From: PSRF01 sp035457105
Lineage (GTDB): Bacteria > Acidobacteriota > Blastocatellia > Pyrinomonadales > Pyrinomonadaceae
Assembly: GCA_035457105.1 (NCBI GenBank)
Contig: DATIBX010000744.1
Coordinates: 1 to 5,962, forward strand
Direction of reading: 5' to 3'
Length of the DNA stretch: 5,962 nt
A model generated the notes under the pieces. It ran no database searches and had not been told where the DNA came from. It saw only the letters and a program-made list of their open reading frames with translations. Position 1 is the stretch's first letter; every line of letters starts with the position of its first letter. This document shows, piece after piece, positions 1 to 5,962 of this stretch. The translations under genes were made by a program, and so were the position numbers.

Positions 1-1476
1 TGGATGGACATCTATCTCGTCAACAGTGGTCCATCAGACTTTTTCTCGCCGAAGACTCCACTCAAGAACGCTCTTTACCACAATAATCACGACGGCACTT
101 TCACGGATGTAACGGATAAGGCCGGAGTCGCTTGTGGGAAGATGGGCGATTTTGGAATGGGCGCTGCGGCGGGTGATTACGACGGAGATGGTTGGCAAGA
201 TCTCTACGTCACCAACTATGGCCGCAATGTTTTATTTCACAACAATGGCAACGGTACGTTTTCCGAGGTGACGGAGAGTGCAGGAGTGGCAGCTCCAAAC
301 TGGTCAACCTGTGCAGTCTGGTTTGATTACGATAACGATCAAAAGCTCGACCTCTTTGTCTCGAGCTTTGTTCAGTATAGTGGCACAGGCACAATCTTTT
401 GTGGGGACAACCGGATTGGCCGACGTTACTACTGCGTCCCCCGCGTCTTTAAACCGCGCCCCAGTTATTTGTTTCATAATGAAGGAGGAGGCAAGTTTGC
501 CGACGTAAGCGGGCCCTCGGGTATTTCCGGATCGCTGGGCAAGTCGTTTGGCGTGGTCGCAACGGATGTTAATAACGACGGTCTGATGGATCTCTTTGTC
601 GCCAATGACACTCTCGCAAACTTCCTCTTCGTAAATAAGGGGAAGGGCAAGTTTGAAGAAGCAGGCCTGTTGTCAGGTGTGGCTTACAGTGATTCAGGTG
701 CTCCTCGTTCCGGGATGGGAGTTGACGCTGCCGATTTCGATGGCGATGGTTGGCAGGACCTATTTGTCGCCAACATCGATCAGGAATTGTTCAGTCTTTA
801 TCAAAATCAAAAGGACCTGACCTTTGTCGATAAACCAGGAGAAATTGGTCAAGCGACGCGACTATTGAGTGGGTGGGGCTTGAAATTTTTTGACTACGAC
901 AACGATGGTGATCCTGATCTGATTCTGGCGAATGGGCATCCTGACGACATGGTTGAGATTCAATCCCTCAAGGTGAAATACAAAGAGCCTTTGTTGATGT
1001 TTGAGAACGAAAACGGCAAGTATCGAAATGTCAGCGCCACCTCAGGCGCGGCGTTCACGAAAGATTGGCCCGCTCGTGGTTTGTCTGTCGGCGACTATGA
1101 CAACGACGGGGATCTCGACGTTCTGATCATCAATAATGGAGAAGCGCCCGTATTACTTCGCAATGATGGCGGTAATAAGAACAACTGGTTGGGTTTACAA
1201 CTTGTGTCGACCAAGAGTAATCCTGGTGCAGTTGGAGCGATGATTACGTGGGAAGCCGGTGGAGTAAAGCGCACTCGGTTGAAGACAAGTGGCGGAAGCT
1301 ATCTTTCGTCGCACGACCCTCGAGAGATACTTGGCATTGGCAAGGCAGCCAAGATCGACAGTATCCAGATTAAATGGCCCAGTGGCCAGGTGGATAAGCT
1401 TACAGACTTGCCTCTGAATAAATACATAAAAGTCGTAGAAGGTCAGGCTCGTCCAGCCAGCACGGACGTAAAGTAG
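1..1476 (+). CDS. CRTAC1-type FG-GAP/VCBS repeat protein with C-terminal ASPIC/UnbV domain (5' partial)
   Basis: The reading frame is open from base 1 and ends at TAG 1474-1476. The first codons (WMDIYLVNSG) read as the middle of an FG-GAP repeat, so the true start and any signal peptide are upstream and the ATG at 4 is probably internal. Counting that Met as residue 1, six calcium-loop motifs of the D-x-D-x-D-(G)-x-x-D type are visible at residues 58-66, 108-116, 188-196, 244-252, 297-305 and 364-372. The second has Gln where Gly is usual. Between repeats 2 and 3 there is a two-Cys segment (FCGDN...YYCVPRVFKPRP) of the kind seen in bacterial CRTAC1 homologues. Residues about 393-480 match ASPIC/UnbV (NNWLGLQL, SGGSYLSSHDP, IKWPSGQVD). 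In this family the repeats fold as an integrin-alpha-like beta-propeller that binds calcium, usually outside the cytoplasm. Its biochemical role is not established; adhesion or glycan binding is inference. Family assignment is very secure, function is not. Confidence 0.95.
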   Translation, partial: WMDIYLVNSGPSDFFSPKTPLKNALYHNNHDGTFTDVTDKAGVACGKMGDFGMGAAAGDYDGDGWQDLYVTNYGRNVLFHNNGNGTFSEVTESAGVAAPNWSTCAVWFDYDNDQKLDLFVSSFVQYSGTGTIFCGDNRIGRRYYCVPRVFKPRPSYLFHNEGGGKFADVSGPSGISGSLGKSFGVVATDVNNDGLMDLFVANDTLANFLFVNKGKGKFEEAGLLSGVAYSDSGAPRSGMGVDAADFDGDGWQDLFVANIDQELFSLYQNQKDLTFVDKPGEIGQATRLLSGWGLKFFDYDNDGDPDLILANGHPDDMVEIQSLKVKYKEPLLMFENENGKYRNVSATSGAAFTKDWPARGLSVGDYDNDGDLDVLIINNGEAPVLLRNDGGNKNNWLGLQLVSTKSNPGAVGAMITWEAGGVKRTRLKTSGGSYLSSHDPREILGIGKAAKIDSIQIKWPSGQVDKLTDLPLNKYIKVVEGQARPASTDVK

Positions 1477-1513
1477 GCTCTCTGTTCGTAACAACAGGTC
1501 GACCTCTCATTCT

Positions 1514-1531
1514 CACCGCTTCAGCCCGGTG
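1514..1531. repeat. Decayed left copy of the CACCGGGC palindrome
   Basis: The bases CACCGCTTCAGCCCGGTG equal the reverse complement of the intact right-hand palindrome (1674-1693) with exactly two bases (GG) missing from one arm. The deletion shortens the perfect hairpin. This shows the two outer ends of the element are homologous copies in opposite orientation and that this one has decayed. Confidence 0.75.
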
Positions 1532-1549
1532 ATAAAGGCAACATGAGAC

Positions 1550-1571
1550 GCAGACCGTTTTAACGGTTTGC
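1550..1571. repeat. Inner palindrome, left copy (GCAGACCGTT / AACGGTTTGC)
   Basis: Two ten-base arms flank a TT centre with one non-Watson-Crick position, which would be a G-U pair in RNA. The core is closely related to the palindrome at 1633-1652. It is followed by TCCTCTCGTT rather than a clean T-run, so it is annotated as a repeat unit and not as a terminator. Confidence 0.75.
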
Positions 1572-1632
1572 TCCTCTCGTTAATGCACTGAGGCTGTTGA
1601 ATACGAGGGAGTTAGGTCAACTGCCAGACTGA

Positions 1633-1652
1633 GAAACCGTTGAAACGGTTTC
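1633..1652. repeat. Inner palindrome, right copy (GAAACCGTT-GA-AACGGTTTC)
   Basis: This is a perfect nine-base inverted repeat around a GA centre; read as a hairpin it has a TGAA tetraloop. The downstream bases CTTATTTG are only moderately T-rich and the stem is short and AT-leaning. A weak intrinsic terminator for upstream transcripts is possible but not supported enough to call. Confidence 0.8.
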
Positions 1653-1673
1653 CTTATTTGTCGCGAGGCCAGA

Positions 1674-1693
1674 CACCGGGCTGAAGCCCGGTG
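1674..1693. repeat. Outer palindrome, right copy (CACCGGGCT-GA-AGCCCGGTG)
   Basis: This is a perfect nine-base GC-rich inverted repeat with the same stem length and the same TGAA centre as the palindrome at 1633-1652, though the arm sequence differs. Its last G is the first base of the GTG codon at 1693 that opens the longest version of the GH3 reading frame, which argues that this GTG is not the true start. A strong hairpin here, 59 bases before the ATG at 1753, could affect transcription or mRNA stability; that is inference. Confidence 0.85.
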
Positions 1694-1752
1694 TGAATGA
1701 GAGGTCGGACTTTCACACTTTTAAGTCCAAAGACCGCCAGCACTCAAAACTC

Positions 1753-3948
1753 ATGAACACTGTGACTACCAGGCTCCTTCTTTCTGTCGCTCTTGTGGCG
1801 GCTCTGATCGGTTTTACATTGCTGGGCCCTTGGACGGCCTCTCATGCCAATATTCAGTATCAGTACAAGTTTCAAAATCCAGATCTTCCGGCTGAGGAAC
1901 GTATGGACAATATACTTTCCTTAATGACCCTGGACGAGAAGATCGAATGTCTTGATACCAATCCCAGTGTGCCGCGGCTCGGCATAAAAGCATCAGGACA
2001 CGTTGAAGGTATTCATGGTCTGACTCAGGGTGGTCCAGGAAGTTGGGGCAAACCAAAAACTATTCCCAGCACAACTTTTCCGCAGGGCATCGGACTCGGA
2101 GAAACGTGGGATGCTGAACTGCTGAAGGCGGTCGCGCAGGTTGAGGGTTACGAAGCTCGCTACGTTTTTCAGAGCCCCAAATACAAACAAGGTGGAATTG
2201 TTATTCGTTCTCCAAACGCTGACCTGGGCCGAGATCCGCGTTGGGGCAGAACCGAAGAGTGTTACGGCGAGGATGCTTACTTCAACGGCACAATGGTCGT
2301 AGCCTTTGTCAAAGGCTTACAGGGCGACGACCCAAAGTACTGGCTCTCTGCCGCACTGATGAAGCACTTCCTGGCAAACAGCAATGAGAACGATCGGGAT
2401 AAGACGTCTTCAAACTTTGACGAGCGTTTGTTCAGAGAGTATTACTCAGCTCCCTTTCGGATGGGTGTGATTGAGGGTGGCTCGCGCGCTTTCATGGCCT
2501 CGTACAACGAGATGAACAACGTGCCGATGACGGTTAATCCGGTGCTAGAAGAAGTGACTCGGAAAGAGTGGGGCCAGGATGGAATCATTTGTACTGATGC
2601 CGGTGCAATGACCAACCTCGTTCGCTCTACTCACTACTCACCTGACCTTGAACATGCAGCCGCGGCGTCGGTAAAGGCCGGCATTGGCCAGTTTCTCGAT
2701 GACTATCGAGGCCCGGTGCGCGGAGCGTTGCAAAAGGGATTGTTAACAGAGGCGGACATCGATCGGGTATTAAGAACGGTGTTCAGAGTAATGATCAAGT
2801 TGGGCCTGTTAGATCCCGCCGCGCGCGTTCGTTACTCAAACATTGGTTCCGAGTCTAACGATCCATGGTTGTCAGAAAAACATAAGTTGCTTGCCAAACT
2901 GGCGACGCAGAAATCAATTGTGCTGCTCAAGAACACGGGTCTGCTGCCGCTTGATAAAAGACAGTTGAAGTCAATTGCGGTGATTGGACCACGCGCCGAT
3001 CAGGTGCTGCTTGATTGGTATAGCGGAACGCCACCTTATCGAATCACGCCGCTGGAAGGAATTAAGGCTGTAGTAGGTCCGTCGGTAAAAGTTGCTTACT
3101 CAGACGGAACCGACCCAAATCATGCGCTTGAGTTGGCTCGCAATTCTGACGTCGCGATTGTTTGTGTTGGAAACCATCCGAATGGCAACTACGATACCGT
3201 TTGGGCCAAAGTGTCGTCACCCAGCGAAGGACGAGAGGCGGTCGATCGCGAGTCAATCACGCTGGAGCAGGAAGACCTGGTTAAACAAATTCATGCAGTG
3301 AATCCCAAAACCGTCATGGTGCTGGTCTCGAGTTTTCCCTATGCGATCAATTGGAGCCAGGAAAATATCCCGGCGATTGTTCATCTTGCGCACAACAGTC
3401 AGGAAGAAGGCAGTGCACTCGCCGATGTTCTCTTTGGGAATTACAATCCCGCCGGACGTCTGGTCCAAACGTGGCCCAGGTCTCTCGAGCAACTGCCGCC
3501 GATGCTGGACTACAACATTCGAAATGGCAGGACCTACATGTACTTCAAAGGCGAGCCACTCTACCCGTTTGGGTATGGTTTGAGTTACACAACCTTTCAG
3601 TACTCCGGTCTAGGAACGAATGCGGAAGTGCTTTCCAACGGACGATCTTTGAACATAACTTTCAGTCTCAAGAATGCAGGGAAGGTCGACGGCGAGGAAG
3701 TAGTGCAGTTATACGTGCGGTATCCGGACTCACGCGTGACAAGGCCTCTCAAAGAACTCAAAGGCTTTAGCAGAGTGATGGTGAAAGCAGGCCAGAGCCA
3801 GCTGGTAACGCTGCCACTAAAAGCTGAACAATTGGGTTATTGGAATGTAGAAAAGCACGCGTTTGACGTCGAGCCAGGCAAACTTGAAATCATGATCGGA
3901 TCGTCTTCAGCTGATATCAAACTGCGAAAGACGATAACGATAAGGTAA
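1753..3948 (+). CDS. Secreted GH3 beta-glycosidase (beta-glucosidase/beta-xylosidase type)
   Basis: This is a complete 731-residue family 3 glycoside hydrolase, a retaining exo-enzyme that removes terminal beta-linked sugars (glucose or xylose most often) from oligosaccharides. The ATG at 1753 is chosen because it directly precedes a signal peptide: Arg7, a hydrophobic stretch from residue 8 to about 27, and a likely signal peptidase I site after ASHA (residue 32). The frame extends to GTG 1693, but that lies in a repeat and would bury the signal; no clear Shine-Dalgarno precedes either. Domains in order: an (alpha/beta)8 barrel with GRDPRWGR (159-166), KHF (204-206) and the likely nucleophile Asp282 in ICTDAGAM; an alpha/beta sandwich from about residue 385 with SEGREAVDRE (491-500), where the acid/base Glu may lie; the PFGYGLSYT signature (605-613); and a fibronectin III-like domain (about 637-720). 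No PA14 insertion is seen. Length is typical. It is probably co-transcribed with the GH2 gene 63 bases downstream. Exact substrate is unresolved. Confidence 0.96.
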   Translation: MNTVTTRLLLSVALVAALIGFTLLGPWTASHANIQYQYKFQNPDLPAEERMDNILSLMTLDEKIECLDTNPSVPRLGIKASGHVEGIHGLTQGGPGSWGKPKTIPSTTFPQGIGLGETWDAELLKAVAQVEGYEARYVFQSPKYKQGGIVIRSPNADLGRDPRWGRTEECYGEDAYFNGTMVVAFVKGLQGDDPKYWLSAALMKHFLANSNENDRDKTSSNFDERLFREYYSAPFRMGVIEGGSRAFMASYNEMNNVPMTVNPVLEEVTRKEWGQDGIICTDAGAMTNLVRSTHYSPDLEHAAAASVKAGIGQFLDDYRGPVRGALQKGLLTEADIDRVLRTVFRVMIKLGLLDPAARVRYSNIGSESNDPWLSEKHKLLAKLATQKSIVLLKNTGLLPLDKRQLKSIAVIGPRADQVLLDWYSGTPPYRITPLEGIKAVVGPSVKVAYSDGTDPNHALELARNSDVAIVCVGNHPNGNYDTVWAKVSSPSEGREAVDRESITLEQEDLVKQIHAVNPKTVMVLVSSFPYAINWSQENIPAIVHLAHNSQEEGSALADVLFGNYNPAGRLVQTWPRSLEQLPPMLDYNIRNGRTYMYFKGEPLYPFGYGLSYTTFQYSGLGTNAEVLSNGRSLNITFSLKNAGKVDGEEVVQLYVRYPDSRVTRPLKELKGFSRVMVKAGQSQLVTLPLKAEQLGYWNVEKHAFDVEPGKLEIMIGSSSADIKLRKTITIR

Positions 3949-3964
3949 TTAGTAAAACTTTGAC

Positions 3965-3994
3965 CGCAGAGACGAGTCGCTGAGTAACGCTGAG
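3965..3994. repeat. Degenerate CGCWGAG short repeat in the GH3-GH2 gap
   Basis: Three copies of CGC(A/T)GAG occur at 3965-3971, 3978-3984 and 3988-3994, spaced 13 and 10 bases apart. The pattern resembles the scattered CGCAGAG-type intergenic repeats seen in many environmental bacterial genomes, here in worn form. Regulatory meaning is unknown; a transcription-factor array is possible but unsupported. Confidence 0.45.
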
Positions 3995-4002
3995 AGCTTG
4001 AT

Positions 4003-4006
4003 AGGA
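4003..4006 (+). promoter_or_regulatory. Shine-Dalgarno-like AGGA before the GH2 gene
   Basis: AGGA ends five bases before the ATG at 4012. This supports that start over the in-frame ATGs at 4021 and 4036, which would shorten or remove the n-region of the signal peptide. Confidence 0.55.
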
Positions 4007-4011
4007 AAACT

Positions 4012-5962
4012 ATGACAACTATGTTTGCTCAACGAATGTTGATACTTCTTACTGCTTTTGTATTTTTGGGCCATGCTGCTTTTGCCAATCCTCGTCCCGA
4101 AGCTACCAAAAGCTTCAATCAAGGTTGGCGCTTTTACCTCGGTGATGTTCCAGATGCGCAACGTCCAGAGCTCGATGATTCGCAATGGCGTTTGCTCAAT
4201 CTGCCACATGACTGGAGTATCGAAGGCGCATTCGATCAGAAGAATCCCGCGGGCTTCGGTGGCGGAGCACTGCCCGGTGGCATCGGCTGGTACCGAAAGG
4301 CTTTTGAGATAACTCCCGTTAAGGGAAAGTCTGTTTTTATCGACTTCGATGGCGTCTACCGCAACAGCGAAGTGTGGCTCAATGGTCAGTTCCTGGGTAA
4401 GCGTCCGTACGGCTACAGTTCCTTTCAATATGACCTGACTCCTCATTTGAAACCGGGCAAAAACATTATTGCCGTCAAGGTTGATAATTCCCAGCAACCA
4501 AACTCACGTTGGTATTCCGGATCAGGCATTTATCGCAACGTCTGGCTGACCACTACTGATCGTCTATTCGTCGATCACTGGGGGACGTTTGTTACGACTC
4601 CTGAAGTCAGCACCTCCCAGGCTCGAATCAGCATAAAGACTAGAGTAAGGAGGATGTCGTCTGAATCGACGAGCGGAGAAAAGTTTGACCTGACCACGTT
4701 GATTCTCGATGCAGCCGGAAAAGAACTGACAAGAGTTGCATCACCGAACAATCAAATTGAATCTCAGACAGAACTTAGTCAGGACGCAATCGTTCGTGGT
4801 CCAAATCTTTGGTCGACGGATAACCCTTATCTTTATAAAGCGGTTTCTGAGGTTCGTGTCCAAGGAAAACTGGTCGACCGTTACGAAACGACCTTTGGTG
4901 TGCGGTACTTCTCGTTTGATCGTGAAAAGGGATTCTTCCTCAACGGCAAGGCTCTCAAGATCAACGGCGTCTGTAATCACCATGATCTAGGCGCCCTTGG
5001 CGCCGCAATCAACACCCGAGCACTCGAGCGGCAACTGGAGATGTTGAAGGCCATGGGTGCAAACGGTATTCGCACCTCGCACAACCCGCCAGCCCCGGAA
5101 CTTCTTGATCTCGCTGACAAAATGGGCTTCGTTGTAATGGACGAAGCCTTTGATATGTGGAAGAAAGAGAAGACCAAATTTGATTACCATCTCGATTGGG
5201 ACGAATGGCATAAGCGAGATCTTGAAGACCTGGTCCTACGCGATCGGAATCATCCGAGTGTGATCATCTGGAGTATTGGTAATGAAATTTCCGAACAATG
5301 GGAGAGTAACCCGGCCGCAGGAATCATAGGCGCTGAGTTGTCGTCCATCGTTCGTAATCTCGATAAGACCAGACCAATCACCGCGGCCTGCAATTTTGTC
5401 GATCCCAAAAACAGGCTGATCAGCGACGGCGGACTCGACCTGGTCGGTACCAACTATGCTCATGAGCGTATTCCACAGTTTCCGACACTGTTCCCTGGTC
5501 GTCCTTTGATTGGTACCGAAACAGTATCTTCACTCGCGAGTCGAGGCACGTACGATATGCCCTCGGATGTCATTCGGCGTTGGCCCAGAAAGTGGGATGA
5601 GCCCTTCAAGGATGGAAATGCCGACTACTCATGTTCAGCTTATGACAACTGCAGTACGCCCTGGGGCTCGACGCAGGAAGAGACCTGGAAGATCGTGAAA
5701 AAGGCAGACTTCTTTGCGGGGCAGTTTATTTGGACTGGGTGGGATTATCTTGGCGAGCCAACTCCATACGAGTGGCCGGCCCGCAGTTCGTACTTTGGAA
5801 TAATCGACCTGGCAGGCTTTCCCAAAGACACTTATTACATGTACCAGAGCGAGTGGACCAGTAAACCGGTGTTGCACATTTATCCTCATTGGAACTGGGA
5901 AGATGGGAAAGAGGTAGACGTGTGGGCCTACTTCAACGCCGATGAAGTCGAGTTGTGTTTGA
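4012..5962 (+). CDS. Secreted GH2 glycosidase, beta-galactosidase type, with DUF4982-like domain (3' partial)
   Basis: The frame is open from ATG 4012 to the window end (650 codons, no stop), so the C-terminus is missing; relatives with this architecture usually exceed about 800 residues. A signal peptide is clear: hydrophobic residues 10-20 and a probable cut after HAAFA (residue 25). Domains in order: an N-terminal jelly-roll sugar-binding domain (about 30-185; LPHDWSIEG, GGIGWYRK, VWLNGQFLGKRPYGYSSF, WYSGSGIYRNVW); an Ig-like sandwich (about 190-300); and a TIM barrel with NGVCNHHD (residues 319-325), GIRTSHNPP (352-360), the acid/base Glu425 in IIWSIGNE and the nucleophile Glu503 in LIGTE. 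FIWTGWDYLGEPTPY (572-586) follows, then YPHWNW at 624-629 opens a DUF4982-like domain. All expected catalytic motifs are intact. GH2 enzymes are retaining exo-beta-glycosidases; galactosidase is the likeliest activity, with glucuronidase or another specificity possible. It probably works with the GH3 enzyme upstream in the periplasm or outside the cell. Confidence 0.96.
   Translation, partial: MTTMFAQRMLILLTAFVFLGHAAFANPRPEATKSFNQGWRFYLGDVPDAQRPELDDSQWRLLNLPHDWSIEGAFDQKNPAGFGGGALPGGIGWYRKAFEITPVKGKSVFIDFDGVYRNSEVWLNGQFLGKRPYGYSSFQYDLTPHLKPGKNIIAVKVDNSQQPNSRWYSGSGIYRNVWLTTTDRLFVDHWGTFVTTPEVSTSQARISIKTRVRRMSSESTSGEKFDLTTLILDAAGKELTRVASPNNQIESQTELSQDAIVRGPNLWSTDNPYLYKAVSEVRVQGKLVDRYETTFGVRYFSFDREKGFFLNGKALKINGVCNHHDLGALGAAINTRALERQLEMLKAMGANGIRTSHNPPAPELLDLADKMGFVVMDEAFDMWKKEKTKFDYHLDWDEWHKRDLEDLVLRDRNHPSVIIWSIGNEISEQWESNPAAGIIGAELSSIVRNLDKTRPITAACNFVDPKNRLISDGGLDLVGTNYAHERIPQFPTLFPGRPLIGTETVSSLASRGTYDMPSDVIRRWPRKWDEPFKDGNADYSCSAYDNCSTPWGSTQEETWKIVKKADFFAGQFIWTGWDYLGEPTPYEWPARSSYFGIIDLAGFPKDTYYMYQSEWTSKPVLHIYPHWNWEDGKEVDVWAYFNADEVELCL

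Larger units (their letters stand above)
1498..1710. repeat. Composite nested inverted-repeat element (REP/MITE-like), about 213 bp
   Basis: This intergenic stretch is a large imperfect inverted repeat. The outer arms, 1498-1531 and 1674-1710, are complementary apart from a two-base indel in the palindrome core, a one-base indel near the end and one or two substitutions. Inside them lie a second pair of related arms (1550-1571 and 1633-1652) with cores of the AAACCGTT/AACGGTTT kind, and inside those a weaker pairing (CTCCTCTCGT at 1571-1580 with ACGAGGGAG at 1602-1610). It contains no convincing ORF, and no target-site duplication is obvious. Such arrays resemble REP/BIME units or non-autonomous MITE-like elements mobilised by a transposase encoded elsewhere. 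That origin is inference; the symmetry is seen directly. The rest of the gap, 1477-1497 and 1711-1752, shows nothing recognisable: no clear promoter boxes. Confidence 0.8.

Noticed and set aside
1195..1494. 99-codon minus-strand frame over the ASPIC/UnbV domain
   Set aside because: It is antisense to a conserved domain in the + frame and has no protein-family features.
1633..1660. Possible rho-independent terminator after the FG-GAP gene
   Set aside because: The stem is short and AT-leaning, the following T-tract is broken (CTTATTTG), and the hairpin belongs to a symmetric repeat element over 150 bases from the stop codon.
1498..1710. CRISPR-like array or small RNA gene
   Set aside because: The palindromes are inverted copies of each other, not direct repeats at a regular spacing, and no promoter could be recognised to support an RNA gene.
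1711..1752. Promoter for the GH3 gene
   Set aside because: No convincing -35/-10 pair or sigma-54 site was found by eye in the bases just before the ATG.
3351..3770. 139-codon + frame overlapping the GH3 gene in another frame
   Set aside because: The composition looks like an out-of-frame shadow (Arg-, Ser- and Cys-rich), and the GH3 frame through the same bases carries conserved motifs such as PFGYGLSYT.
3949..4497. 182-codon open frame on the minus strand over the start of the GH2 gene
   Set aside because: It lies antisense to the signal peptide and sugar-binding domain of a clearly recognisable GH2 protein, and its translation shows no recognisable domain.

Overview
The window looks like a piece of a free-living, polymer-degrading bacterium, most plausibly from an Acidobacteriota-like lineage. 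That placement is inference. It rests on the pairing of a CRTAC1-type FG-GAP/ASPIC-UnbV protein with secreted glycosidases, roughly balanced GC by eye, and intergenic palindromes of the GGGCTGAAGCCC and AACCGTTGAAACGGTT kind that I associate with such genomes. No rRNA, tRNA, CRISPR array, transposase or phage gene is visible. All three genes lie on the + strand.

Layout. Positions 1-1476 hold the 3' part of a large beta-propeller-like protein with six Asp-rich calcium loops and a C-terminal ASPIC/UnbV domain; its 5' end is outside the window. Positions 1477-1752 are non-coding and are mostly filled by a composite, nested inverted repeat (1498-1710) built from two kinds of short palindrome. Positions 1753-3948 encode a complete secreted family 3 glycoside hydrolase (GH3; beta-glucosidase/beta-xylosidase type). 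A 63-base gap (3949-4011) carries a degenerate CGCWGAG repeat and a Shine-Dalgarno-like site. From 4012 to the window end runs a secreted family 2 glycoside hydrolase (GH2; beta-galactosidase type), open for 650 codons and cut off inside its C-terminal DUF4982-like domain.

How the genes fit together. The GH3 and GH2 enzymes both have signal peptides and intact signature motifs, lie close together in the same direction, and probably form a transcription unit for stripping beta-linked sugars from plant or microbial polysaccharides outside the cytoplasm. The FG-GAP protein is also likely extracellular, but the repeat element separates it from the pair, so a shared operon is not evident. The enzymes are good examples of known families. 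The part least explained by standard annotation is the nested palindromic element at 1498-1710, which also creates a misleading upstream GTG start for the GH3 gene.
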